Positions 43,672 through 52,038 of a stretch of DNA of 64,000 nt are shown piece after piece; within the stretch, counting starts at the first letter, position 1; each line of letters opens with the position of its first letter. A program made the translations under genes and the position numbers. The stretch is from Vibrio porteresiae DSM 19223 (lineage in GTDB: Bacteria > Pseudomonadota > Gammaproteobacteria > Enterobacterales > Vibrionaceae). Below the pieces are notes generated by a model. It saw nothing but the letters and a program-made list of their open reading frames with translations, searched no databases and was not told where the DNA came from. The stretch covers positions 2,542,001 to 2,606,000 of the forward strand of contig NZ_AP024895.1 of the NCBI RefSeq assembly GCF_024347055.1. Direction: 5' to 3'.

Positions 43672-44115
43672 TTAATGGCCCAAATTCGGGTGGTTCAAAA
43701 TGTGGTCCTCCCAATCGATCACGTCAATTTCGTAAACCACTTTATTACGTACGCTTTCGCCACAATGATGCATCGCGTCTTTTGAGCCAGTGATAAGTGG
43801 ATGCCATTCTGGTAGCGGTTCTTTTTGTGACAACAAACGATAAGCGCAAGTTTCTGGTAACCAGTTAAACTCATCGATGCGCTCACGTGTGAGCTTGGTG
43901 CATTCCTCACCTGAGGCAAAGCGATTTGGGTAATCTTTACAACTGCAAGTTTGATTATCTAGCAGGCTACACGCGACGTTGGTGTAGTAAACCTCGTCGG
44001 TATCTTCATCCATCAACTTATGCAGACAGCATTTACCACAACCATCACATAGAGATTCCCACTCTTCTTCCGTCATCTGTTCTAGAGATTTGGTTTGCCA
44101 AAAAGCGTGTGTCAT
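43672..44115 (-). CDS. ycgN: YcgN family cysteine-cluster protein (UPF0260)
   Basis: 147 residues. LCDGCGKCCLHKL, NVACSLLD, TCSCKDYPNR, ECTKL and CAYRLL give the eight or more cysteines of the YkgJ/YcgN metal-chelating family, suggesting a bound iron or zinc cluster. Cytoplasmic; function unknown. The start MTHAFWQ at 44115 matches the family better than the 38-residue upstream extension. Confidence 0.9.
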   Translation of the reverse strand: MTHAFWQTKSLEQMTEEEWESLCDGCGKCCLHKLMDEDTDEVYYTNVACSLLDNQTCSCKDYPNRFASGEECTKLTRERIDEFNWLPETCAYRLLSQKEPLPEWHPLITGSKDAMHHCGESVRNKVVYEIDVIDWEDHILNHPNLGH

Positions 44116-44286
44116 AGGAATTCTCGTTTGATTAAGGTAAAAATTTGGACGGCATTTATACCCGTCCTCGCGTGAAAGTGCAACCATCTTGCCAGAACAG
44201 TCGCAAGTGCATATCGATCCTGTCCTCATTTTCTGGTAGGATTTGCGCCCTTTGATTCTCAGATCGCATTCAAGTATAGGTATAAG

Positions 44287-44535
44287 ATGGATTGTCGACT
44301 TGGCTGTGGTGCATGTTGTATTGCGCCTAGTATTTCATCCCCAATTCCCGGTATGCCTAATGGCAAACCTGCTGGCGTGCGCTGCATTCAACTGAATGAA
44401 GAAAATCTGTGCAAGCTATTTGGTAAACCAGAGCGTCCCGCAGTCTGTCACCATTTCAAAGCCGATCCCGATATCTGCGGTAGCTCTAATCAACAGGCGA
44501 TAACCATCATTACCGAGCTGGAATCGCTGACGTAA
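44287..44535 (+). CDS. YkgJ family cysteine-cluster protein
   Basis: 82 residues. MDCRLGCGACCIAPSISSPIPGMPNGKPAGVRCIQL and CKLF, RPAVCHHFKADPDICG match the short YkgJ group of cysteine-cluster proteins, distantly related to the neighbouring ycgN product and divergent from it. Probably binds a metal; function unknown. Promoter region of 171 bases is shared with ycgN. Confidence 0.88.
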   Translation: MDCRLGCGACCIAPSISSPIPGMPNGKPAGVRCIQLNEENLCKLFGKPERPAVCHHFKADPDICGSSNQQAITIITELESLT

Positions 44536-44568
44536 ATCTACTGAGTTTGCAAGGTCTGCAGAAATAGA

Positions 44569-44595
44569 AAATCCTCCACTTGGGAGGATTTTTAG
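44569..44595. terminator. Terminator between ykgJ-type gene and recR
   Basis: Eight-base-pair stem AATCCTCC / GGAGGATT with a five-base loop and TTTTT tail, between convergent genes. Confidence 0.85.
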
Positions 44596-44627
44596 TATTG
44601 AGTCTCTCAATAATTGGCGCATCAAAC

Positions 44628-45227
44628 TCAGAGTTTATGACGACCTAAGAGAGAGTGAGACAAGGTTGTACCATCCACCAGCTCCAGTTCACCACCCACA
44701 GGAACCCCGTGAGCAATACGACTGGCCGTCACACCGTGTTCACGACACAGTTCAGCGATATAGTGAGCGGTTGCTTCCCCTTCTACAGTTGGGTTAGTCG
44801 CCAAAATCACTTCGCTAATACCACCTTGTTGCAAGCGAAAATCCAAGACATCCAAACCGATGTCGCTAGGGCCAATACCATCAAGTGGCGATAAATGCCC
44901 CATTAGCACAAAGTAGCGCCCAGAATATTGACCCGTTGCTTCTAATGCAGCGATGTCGGCGGGACTTTCCACCACGCAAAGCTGACCGTTTTCACAACGT
45001 TTTGGATTATTACAGATATTGCACACTTCTTCTTCGGTGAACGTTCGGCATTCACGACAGTGACCAATTTCCACCATCGCTTTACTTAACGCATCCGCTA
45101 ACTGAAGTCCGCCTTTTCTATCGCGCTGTAACAAATGAAAGGCCATACGTTGCGCCGACTTGGGGCCAACCCCAGGTAGACAACGTAAAGCCTCCATCAA
45201 TTGTTCCAGCATAGGACTGGTTCGCAT
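44628..45227 (-). CDS. recR: Recombination protein RecR
   Basis: 199 residues. Acts with RecF and RecO to load RecA on gapped DNA. Helix-hairpin-helix (LPGVGPKSAQRMAFHLL), zinc finger with CRECRTF...CNIC...CENGQLC, and Toprim domain starting VVESPADIAALE. Last gene of the apt-dnaX-ybaB-recR run. Confidence 0.96.
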   Translation of the reverse strand: MRTSPMLEQLMEALRCLPGVGPKSAQRMAFHLLQRDRKGGLQLADALSKAMVEIGHCRECRTFTEEEVCNICNNPKRCENGQLCVVESPADIAALEATGQYSGRYFVLMGHLSPLDGIGPSDIGLDVLDFRLQQGGISEVILATNPTVEGEATAHYIAELCREHGVTASRIAHGVPVGGELELVDGTTLSHSLLGRHKL

Positions 45228-45245
45228 GAATAACCTTCGCTGTTA

Positions 45246-45575
45246 TTAGAAAGGTAGTTTCATGCCTGGTGGCAATTGCATGCCGCCAGTCACAGAGGCC
45301 ATTTTTTCTTTTTGAGTCTCTTCAACACGACGAGCAGCATCGTTAAATGCAGCTGCGATCAAGTCTTCTAACATCTCTTTGTCGTCTTCCATCAAGCTTT
45401 CATCGATGTTAACGCGACGTACACTGTGACTACCAGTGATAGTAATTTTTACAAGACCAGCACCAGATTCACCGGTGACTTCCATGTTTGCAATTTCTTC
45501 TTGAAGCTTTTGCATACGCTCTTGCATTTGCTGGGCTTGCTTCATCAGGTTGCCCATTCCGCCTTTACCAAACAT
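45246..45575 (-). CDS. ybaB: Nucleoid-associated protein YbaB/EbfC
   Basis: 109 residues. Dimeric DNA-binding protein; MKQAQQMQERMQKLQEEIANMEVTGESGAGLVKITITG and the C-terminal VTGGMQLPPGMKLPF are typical. Eighteen bases before recR and 77 after dnaX, the universally conserved arrangement. Confidence 0.95.
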   Translation of the reverse strand: MFGKGGMGNLMKQAQQMQERMQKLQEEIANMEVTGESGAGLVKITITGSHSVRRVNIDESLMEDDKEMLEDLIAAAFNDAARRVEETQKEKMASVTGGMQLPPGMKLPF

Positions 45576-45652
45576 TCTATTCTCTCTGGTTTCGTCTTGA
45601 ATTGTTGCACATTAAGTGGGGGTGATTATTGAAAAAAACAACCCCACTCCGG

Positions 45653-47758
45653 TTAAACAGGTCGCACACTCTCTTTATCTAGCACCGCTTGAAAGCGTTG
45701 CTCAATAAAGTGGACATTCGGGTCACTGGCTAGGCTATCCATCGCTTGGGATAACTTACCTTGGTACAAACGCTCTCTCAATTCTAGAGGGGTCTCACCT
45801 TCTTCACCAATGTTGACGCTCAAATGGCACTGCTCTCCAAGTTGGTCATTGATCGCTTGAAGAAGTTCACTTTGTGCTTTGTCATTATTGAGGTGAGCAT
45901 GAGTTGGGCGCAATACAAGCTCGATTGACGTTCCATCCTTACGATAAAACGAATTCAGCGCCAGCTGTTCAACCAGCTTCGCCGTATCTAGCTTAGCAAT
46001 GAGCGCTGCCCATTCACTCTGCTGTACGGACTCTTGAACCAATTTCTGTGCCATCGCTGGCGTCTTTTCATGTTCAAGAGCTCGTTTTAATTCAGTTGGT
46101 GTGAGCTCAGATTTTTTCTCAGTGCGCATTTCTGGTTGGGAAAAGCGCCACTGGTAATCTTGCTCATCCATGATCTCGTCTTGATCAACATCTGTATCGT
46201 CAAAGGCATAGTCTGGCGACACCTGAGTAGGTTGACTGACTTGTCCACGTTGAGCAACACGCTCAATGACCGTGGTTGGCTTGTCAGATGTCGCTTGAGC
46301 CTTTTTTGTGCCTGTCTCTCCTTTAGCCGCCAGTCCCTTACGTTGCGAACGTAACTGGTGACGCAGGCTACCAATCTCTGAAGGTCGCTGCTCTTCCGCT
46401 ACCTTTGCCGGTTGAGGGGCTACAGGCGCTGGAGCTGGAGCTGGAGCTGATGCGTATGGAGGTGCAGGTACCGATTGAGGTGCCGCCATCGCAGGTTGTG
46501 GTTGAGCAGGAGCATTCAACGCAGGAGATGCCGAAGGCATCTGAGCAACCTGCGGTGCAGCCTGTGCCCCCGAATTCATCGGTGTTTGAGGTGCAGCAGG
46601 TCGCGCTGCAACTGGCGTAGGCGCCGTCACAGATGCGGCTTCAGGCTTAGCCACAATGGCTTGCGCGGTTGGAGATGCAGGACGAAATGCCATCATACGC
46701 AGAGCAATCATCTCGATCCCAATCCGTGCTGTTGGTGACAGCGGTAGATCTTGGCGACCTTTCAACGCGATTTGGTAGTAAAGCTGTACATCTTGTGGCG
46801 AGAGCATTTGTGCAATCGCACGCACTTTATCCGCATCTGGCAGATCTTTATCTAACGTCGATGGTAGTGCCTGAGCCATGGCCACACGGTGCAGTTGACT
46901 GGCTAACTGCTGCAGTAACCCATCCCACTCCACTCCGATTTCCGCGAAAGACTGCAGAGTGTCCATCACCGTTTGTGTTGAATAAGAGCCAATAGCAAGC
47001 AATAAATTCAGGGCTTGATCGGTATCGAGCGTGCCCAACATATGGGTCACAATATCCGCTTGAACGTTGCCATTACCTAACGCGATGGCTTGGTCAGTCA
47101 GACTCAAAGCATCACGCATACTGCCGTCTGCAGCATGAGCAAGCATCGCTAAAGCACGAGGCTCACTGGCAATGTGTTCTTGCGTTAAGATATGCGTCAA
47201 TTGCTGTGAAATCGCATCCACACCAATTGGCTTTAAATGAAATTGCAAACACCGGGACAAAATGGTCACCGGTAACTTTTGCGGATCCGTGGTCGCAAGA
47301 AGAAACTTCACATATTCAGGTGGTTCTTCTAACGTCTTAAGCAAGGCGTTAAAGCTGTGACGAGAGAGCATGTGCACTTCGTCAATCAAATAGACTTTAA
47401 AACGACCACGCGCAGGCTTGTATTGCACGTTATCTAGCAACTCACGCGTATCTTCAACTTTAGTGCGAGACGCCGCATCGATCTCTAAAAGATCAACAAA
47501 ACGTCCTTGGTCGATTTCTCGACACGTAGCGCATTGACCACAAGGATTGGCGGTAATACCTGTTTCGCAATTGAGTCCTTTAGCAAAGAGTCGAGCGATT
47601 GAGGTTTTCCCTACGCCTCGAGTCCCGCTGAACAGATAGGCATGATGCAGCCTATTTTGCGTCAGGGCGTTTTCTAAAGCGGTTAAAACATGGGATTGAC
47701 CTACGACTTCACTGAATCGAGTTGGTCTCCATTTACGCGCAAGAGCGAGATAACTCAT
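45653..47758 (-). CDS. dnaX: DNA polymerase III subunits tau and gamma
   Basis: 701 residues (tau). Clamp-loader ATPase: Walker A GTRGVGKTSIARLF, zinc site CGQCATC, Walker B YLIDEVHMLS, sensor 1 LLATTDPQKLP, and a long Pro/Ala/Gln-rich linker (about residues 375-470) before the tau-specific domains IV-V that bind DnaB and the polymerase alpha subunit. A slippery A AAA AAG at codons 485-486 with an upstream Shine-Dalgarno-like AAAGGAGAG should yield the short gamma form of about 490 residues by -1 frameshifting (separate entry). Same operon position as E. coli between apt and ybaB. Confidence 0.96.
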   Translation of the reverse strand: MSYLALARKWRPTRFSEVVGQSHVLTALENALTQNRLHHAYLFSGTRGVGKTSIARLFAKGLNCETGITANPCGQCATCREIDQGRFVDLLEIDAASRTKVEDTRELLDNVQYKPARGRFKVYLIDEVHMLSRHSFNALLKTLEEPPEYVKFLLATTDPQKLPVTILSRCLQFHLKPIGVDAISQQLTHILTQEHIASEPRALAMLAHAADGSMRDALSLTDQAIALGNGNVQADIVTHMLGTLDTDQALNLLLAIGSYSTQTVMDTLQSFAEIGVEWDGLLQQLASQLHRVAMAQALPSTLDKDLPDADKVRAIAQMLSPQDVQLYYQIALKGRQDLPLSPTARIGIEMIALRMMAFRPASPTAQAIVAKPEAASVTAPTPVAARPAAPQTPMNSGAQAAPQVAQMPSASPALNAPAQPQPAMAAPQSVPAPPYASAPAPAPAPVAPQPAKVAEEQRPSEIGSLRHQLRSQRKGLAAKGETGTKKAQATSDKPTTVIERVAQRGQVSQPTQVSPDYAFDDTDVDQDEIMDEQDYQWRFSQPEMRTEKKSELTPTELKRALEHEKTPAMAQKLVQESVQQSEWAALIAKLDTAKLVEQLALNSFYRKDGTSIELVLRPTHAHLNNDKAQSELLQAINDQLGEQCHLSVNIGEEGETPLELRERLYQGKLSQAMDSLASDPNVHFIEQRFQAVLDKESVRPV
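46261..46325 (-). other. Programmed -1 ribosomal frameshift cassette in dnaX
   Basis: Read on the minus strand: AAAGGAGAG, about ten bases, then ACA AAA AAG with the A AAAAAG heptamer at about 46307-46301, identical to the E. coli dnaX slippery site. After slipping, the -1 frame reads GGC TCA AGC GAC ATC TGA, so gamma would end after five extra residues (GSSDI). Downstream, GCTCAA pairs with TTGAGC and TGAC with GTCA to form a stimulatory stem-loop. All three parts of the E. coli signal are present; frameshifting itself is inferred. Confidence 0.85.
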
Positions 47759-47779
47759 GAATACTTCCGTTTTGGGTGT

Positions 47780-48325
47780 TTAGTGGCCTTCGAATTCACA
47801 GATGCTGTAAACGTTTAAGCCTAAACTTTCCAAACGCTTGTCACCACCAATTTCTGGTAGGTTGATAACAAATGCAGCATGCTCTACTTCACCACCCAAT
47901 TGGCGGATCAGTTTCGTTGTGGCTTCGATAGTACCACCTGTTGCAAGTAGATCATCAACGACAAGCACTTTGTCACCTGGCTTGATCGCATCAACATGGA
48001 TTTCCAGTGTATCAGTACCGTATTCCAAATCGTAGGTTTGAGCGATTGTTTTCCGTGGCAATTTGCCTGGTTTACGGACAGGTACAAAACCCACACCCAA
48101 TTCAAGCGCCAATGGTGCACCAAATAGGAAACCACGAGCTTCAGTACCCACAACTTTGGTAAAGCCCATTGCTTTATATTTGTCCACTAGCAATTGGATT
48201 GTCGCGCGGTAGGCTTCTGCATCTTCTAGCAGACTGGTTACGTCACGGAACAAGATCCCTGGCTTTGGATAGTCTTGGATACTTTTAATGCTTGATTTGA
48301 TAAGTGAAAGAGTTTCGGTTGTCAT
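47780..48325 (-). CDS. apt: Adenine phosphoribosyltransferase
   Basis: 181 residues. Salvages adenine with PRPP to AMP. PRPP loop VLVVDDLLATGGTIEA, GTEARGFLFGAPLALELG and PVRKPGKLPRKT are characteristic. The start MTTETLSLIKSSI at 48325 is the family start; the 43-residue upstream extension is not. Twenty-one bases before dnaX, probably co-transcribed. Confidence 0.95.
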   Translation of the reverse strand: MTTETLSLIKSSIKSIQDYPKPGILFRDVTSLLEDAEAYRATIQLLVDKYKAMGFTKVVGTEARGFLFGAPLALELGVGFVPVRKPGKLPRKTIAQTYDLEYGTDTLEIHVDAIKPGDKVLVVDDLLATGGTIEATTKLIRQLGGEVEHAAFVINLPEIGGDKRLESLGLNVYSICEFEGH

Positions 48326-48433
48326 AATTACATTAACTTCGATTGAGACAATGCTCCTGTGAATACTCACAACATTGCTGTTTAAAATTCTTCGCCCGTA
48401 ATCTAAAGATTTCCAGACGCTGAAAAAACAAAC

Positions 48434-48452
48434 GCCCACTCGAAGAGTGGGC
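48434..48452 (-). terminator. Rho-independent terminator after ybaN
   Basis: Perfect eight-base-pair stem GCCCACTC / GAGTGGGC with a three-base loop and GTTTGTTTTTT on the minus strand, between ybaN and apt, so apt-dnaX-ybaB-recR has its own promoter. Confidence 0.85.
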
Positions 48453-48468
48453 ACACTTCCTCATAATG

Positions 48469-48858
48469 CTAGTGATTTTCGCGCCTGTTAGCAACAAGCT
48501 CGTGCGTCGGTAGCTTAAGAAACCAGCTTATCAGAATCACAAAAACCACAAAAAGTAGCCCTTTGAGCCATATATTCGGCACAATATAAATGGAAAAACA
48601 AAAACTTAGTGAGATCATTATCGCACCGCGTTGTTTGACTACTTTTGATACAGCTCGCTGCTCTTGCCATGTGGTTAGAATGGGACCAAAGATTTTATGT
48701 TGATGTAACCAGCGGTGACATCGAGGGCTGCTCTTCATAAAGCAGTAGCTCGCTAAGAGCAAAAATGGGGTCGTGGGTAACAAGGGCAAAAAGATCCCAG
48801 CCACGCCAAGTAGGATGGCAATACTCCCCGCTCCAGTCAGTAACCATTTTTGAATCAT
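48469..48858 (-). CDS. ybaN: YbaN family inner-membrane protein (DUF454)
   Basis: About 129 residues. GVAGIFLPLLPTTPFLLLASYCFMKSSPR is the DUF454 signature with two hydrophobic helices in the first half and another pair near FCFSIYIVPNIWLKGLLFVVFVILI. Inner membrane, unknown function. ATG at 48858 preferred to a TTG eight codons upstream. Confidence 0.88.
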   Translation of the reverse strand: MIQKWLLTGAGSIAILLGVAGIFLPLLPTTPFLLLASYCFMKSSPRCHRWLHQHKIFGPILTTWQEQRAVSKVVKQRGAIMISLSFCFSIYIVPNIWLKGLLFVVFVILISWFLKLPTHELVANRRENH

Positions 48859-49026
48859 TTGCTCTATACCAAGTTCTATCAATCACGTGGCTCATGCTAA
48901 CCAGAGAAACAAAGAATGTCTTTAGACGGGAAAGATACAGTTACAATTGAGAGTTAGGGGCGGCGAATTCTGAGCGGTGACTCAGAATCGCGCCACAATA
49001 GATTAAACTTAGACAATAAATTGAGC

Positions 49027-50208
49027 TTAGATTTCGTAATGGTCTTGCTCGGTAAAAATATCAAAACTAAAGCTACTTGAACCGATGCTATGTAAGGTGA
49101 GCTTACACCCTTGGCGAATTTGCAGCTCTTTGACCAAGAAGTTTTTCAGGCACTGGTTACCTAACTGCACATCACCTGAAATATGCATTTGCTTATTTCC
49201 ATTTGACCAATGGCAATCTAAACCTGCTGGCAAAATTGACAAACTAGCATCATTAAAATCCACCAAACCAAACAAGGCAGACACAGGCTGAGCGCACTCA
49301 GAACAGCCGATTCCGCGTTCCAAAATAGTCGCAATGTCTTTCAAATCAACACTCGAGCTACGTAAGTTACGCAAATAATCATGAAACAACGCTCTAACTA
49401 GCAACGTCGTGCCAACACCTCGCTCCTCACCGCTGGCAGAGTCGATAATGTAAAACGCCATTTGACCACTCATAAGCCAACTGTAATCAAACACGAGCGG
49501 TAAACTTTCTGTCGACTGCAACAAACGGTAACTGCAGTGCCATGCGCCTTGAGAACTGTCATTCTCTGGTAAAAGTGCATGTAATAACTCTTTGGCTGCG
49601 TTAGGATTTTTACGCAAATAATCTAGGTGCCAGTGAAGCTCTCGCTCTTCTGGCATCTCACCACCACCATCGACACGGAACCATTGACTTGAAAAATCAC
49701 GCTGATCCGACAGAGTATTCTGAGTATCTTCCAGCGTGCTCTCAATGGCACAGGCTAAATGTTGATGATTACTGATCGGCTTGGGCAAAAAGTCCTTAAT
49801 ACCAAATTTCAATGCTTTCGCTACATCGGACATATCTTCCGTAGCAGAAACCACAATTAAAGGAAGTGATGGATAAGCAATGCTCACCTCTTCAACAAAC
49901 TCAATCCCGTTTAACACTGGCATGGATAAGTCACAAAGAACAAGGTCTGGGGGCGTTTCTTTCAGTTTGCGCAGCCCATCCAAACCATCTTCGGCTTCAA
50001 TAACGATATAGCCTTGAGCGACTAAATATCCACGAGTGATACGGCGAAAGATCGGATCATCATCAACGACCATGATGACCTTAGGTTGAACAGCTTCAGA
50101 CACAAGCGCATTCGCTTCATCATCAATCCGAATTTCTTTATACATAGCTTCAACCTCACTATGCTCTTCCTGTTCACAAAATTTTTTATTGTTATAGGAT
50201 AGTTTCAT
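49027..50208 (-). CDS. Response regulator with degenerate PP2C-like output domain (RssB-like)
   Basis: 393 residues. Receiver domain about residues 42-160: VMVVDDDP acidic pair, phospho-acceptor Asp in DLVLCDLSMP, VVSATED and the Lys in FLPKPIS. The C-terminal portion (about 215-393) resembles the PP2C-type phosphatase fold of RssB/SpoIIE relatives (FYIIDSASGEERGVGTTLLVRALFHDYL) but the metal-binding Asp pattern is incomplete. RssB in E. coli delivers sigma-S to ClpXP; equivalence is inference. An ATG at 50145 is an alternative start. Divergent from aphB. Confidence 0.8.
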   Translation of the reverse strand: MKLSYNNKKFCEQEEHSEVEAMYKEIRIDDEANALVSEAVQPKVIMVVDDDPIFRRITRGYLVAQGYIVIEAEDGLDGLRKLKETPPDLVLCDLSMPVLNGIEFVEEVSIAYPSLPLIVVSATEDMSDVAKALKFGIKDFLPKPISNHQHLACAIESTLEDTQNTLSDQRDFSSQWFRVDGGGEMPEERELHWHLDYLRKNPNAAKELLHALLPENDSSQGAWHCSYRLLQSTESLPLVFDYSWLMSGQMAFYIIDSASGEERGVGTTLLVRALFHDYLRNLRSSSVDLKDIATILERGIGCSECAQPVSALFGLVDFNDASLSILPAGLDCHWSNGNKQMHISGDVQLGNQCLKNFLVKELQIRQGCKLTLHSIGSSSFSFDIFTEQDHYEI

Positions 50209-50386
50209 ACGTTACCTATTAAGGTAGTCTTGAAATAACATTTATACAAATATTCCGGATTTCCGTATAGTTGCAAACTATACGTACGGAATATGGCATA
50301 TCATACTAGTCGTTGATATGTCTCAAACTTTGATGTCCTATATGCGTATAAATTACTCCTTCTTGTAAAATAATGTGTCAGGAACT

Positions 50387-51262
50387 ATGAAATTAGATGA
50401 CCTAAACCTCTTTCGACTGGTTGTCGAAAATGGCAGCTACACCGCTACTTCACGCAAAACTATGATCCCTGTAGCCACCATTACCCGACGCATTCAAGCG
50501 CTTGAAGATTCGTTGAATCTAAGACTATTGAATCGCCATGCTCGTAAGCTGTCTCTTACTGAAGCCGGTGAGCGTTTCTTTGGTGAATGTTCTCCTCTGC
50601 TAGAGCGCCTTGCTTCTATGGCTGAAGAGATCACCGATGAATGCCGTGGTGCCTCAGGGAAAATTAAAATTTCTGCTCCGTCAAACCTTACTCGCCGTTT
50701 GATGATGCCAATGTTTATTGATTTCATGCGTGCTTTCCCAGAAATCAACATTGAACTTACCACCAGCAATCACGCGGACCAACTTGACCCAACTGAATGG
50801 GATGTCATCTTCCGCGTTGGTCCACAGCGAGACTCAAGTCTAATTGCCCGTAAAATCAGCGAAGTTAAGGACATTTTGGTCGCAAGTCCTGACTACTTAG
50901 CGAGAAACCCAACCCCTACTCATGCAGAAGATCTCACACAACACTCTCTGCTGAAAGGGTACCCATTGATTAAATGGCAGCTCACCGATAGCAAAGGTGA
51001 AACTGTCGTTAACTTGGATAAAGCACGTTTCCAAGCCAACACGATTGATGTAGTACGTCACGCCTGCTCTCAAGGATTAGGTATTACCTTGATGCCAGAT
51101 GTCATGTTAGAACAGTACATTCAGTCCGGCGCGTTGGTGCGCGTACTGAGCGACTGGTCGGCCAACCCTCGTGATATCTATATGCTTTACAACCACAAAG
51201 ACCACTTACCAGAAAAAGTGCGTCTGTTTATCGACTTTGTGATTGGCTACCACATCCACTGA
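50387..51262 (+). CDS. aphB: LysR-family regulator AphB
   Basis: 291 residues. MKLDDLNLFRLVVENGSYTATSRKTMIPVATITRR and the C-terminal NPRDIYMLYNHKDHLPEKVRLFIDFVIGYH are near-identical to what I know of V. cholerae AphB, which activates tcpPH with AphA and responds to low oxygen and acid. Helix-turn-helix residues 17-36; effector domain from about 92. Cys227 in RHACSQGLG is in the effector domain. The ATG at 50387 is favoured over a GTG four codons upstream. Orthology is high-confidence; regulon here unknown, since no TCP genes are in view. Confidence 0.88.
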   Translation: MKLDDLNLFRLVVENGSYTATSRKTMIPVATITRRIQALEDSLNLRLLNRHARKLSLTEAGERFFGECSPLLERLASMAEEITDECRGASGKIKISAPSNLTRRLMMPMFIDFMRAFPEINIELTTSNHADQLDPTEWDVIFRVGPQRDSSLIARKISEVKDILVASPDYLARNPTPTHAEDLTQHSLLKGYPLIKWQLTDSKGETVVNLDKARFQANTIDVVRHACSQGLGITLMPDVMLEQYIQSGALVRVLSDWSANPRDIYMLYNHKDHLPEKVRLFIDFVIGYHIH

Positions 51263-51284
51263 TCATCATCAGTATGCAACAACG

Positions 51285-51310
51285 AAGAAGGGCCTAATGG
51301 CCCTTCTTAC
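51285..51310. terminator. Bidirectional terminator between aphB and nitroreductase
   Basis: Perfect ten-base-pair stem AAGAAGGGCC / GGCCCTTCTT with loop TAAT between convergent genes; short T run. Confidence 0.8.
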
Positions 51311-51311
51311 A

Positions 51312-51860
51312 TTACAAATATTCGACAAAATCCCCTAAGGAACGAGCCGGTGCTGGCATTTCAGTTCCCATTGGCGTGCCCAAATAGAGGAAGCCGACAA
51401 TCTCATCTTCTCCTTCCACACCAAAGGCTGAACGCACTTCTGGGTGGAACATCCAGTTACCAGAACGCCAAATACCTTGGAAGCCCTGGGCAACTGCTGC
51501 CATCTGCATTGCTTGAACCGCACAGCCAGCTGACAAGTGTTGTTCAATCGCTGGCACTTTCACGTGTGGTGTCACTTTAGCAATAACGGTTATCACCATT
51601 GGGGCGCGAAACGGTGCATTTTTCACTTTCGTGATCACCGCTTCATCACTGTTATCCGCAACGGCCGCTTTAACCAAAATAGCAGAGAGTTTTTGTAACC
51701 CACTCCCTTGAGCAATCACAAAGCGCCACGGAGTTAAATTACCGTGGTCAGGAGCCCTCAGACCGGCACGAATAATATTTTCGAGAGCTTTACCTTCTGG
51801 AGCAGGGGCCTCCAGTTTTGCCATTGAGCGGCGATTTAACAGTAATTCAAGAGCGTCCAT
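51312..51860 (-). CDS. YdjA-type nitroreductase family protein
   Basis: 182 residues. FMN-dependent NAD(P)H nitroreductase fold: LLNRRSMAKLEAPAPEG at the N terminus (FMN phosphate binding by Arg-Ser), RAPDHGNLTPWRFVIAQG, and GFQGIWRSGNWM characteristic of the minimal YdjA group. The start at 51860 follows AGGA by 7 bases and gives a YdjA-like length. Physiological substrate unknown. Confidence 0.88.
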   Translation of the reverse strand: MDALELLLNRRSMAKLEAPAPEGKALENIIRAGLRAPDHGNLTPWRFVIAQGSGLQKLSAILVKAAVADNSDEAVITKVKNAPFRAPMVITVIAKVTPHVKVPAIEQHLSAGCAVQAMQMAAVAQGFQGIWRSGNWMFHPEVRSAFGVEGEDEIVGFLYLGTPMGTEMPAPARSLGDFVEYL

Positions 51861-51960
51861 AACCATTCCTAACATCGAGTTACAATACCAACTGCTGTTT
51901 ATTCAGCCAGTTTTATACCACTTATTGATAATAGTGACATAGCTTAGCAATTTCATAACA

Positions 51961-51985
51961 AAAAAAGCGAGTGATACACTCGCCT
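51961..51985 (-). terminator. Rho-independent terminator after fadJ
   Basis: Stem GCGAGTG / CACTCGC with loop ATA and a long T run on the minus strand, about 55 bases past the fadJ stop; separates fadIJ from the nitroreductase gene. Confidence 0.85.
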
Positions 51986-52038
51986 TTTACATTCTAATTC
52001 CGATTTAAACCGCCGTTTTTATACCGCTAAAGCATAAG

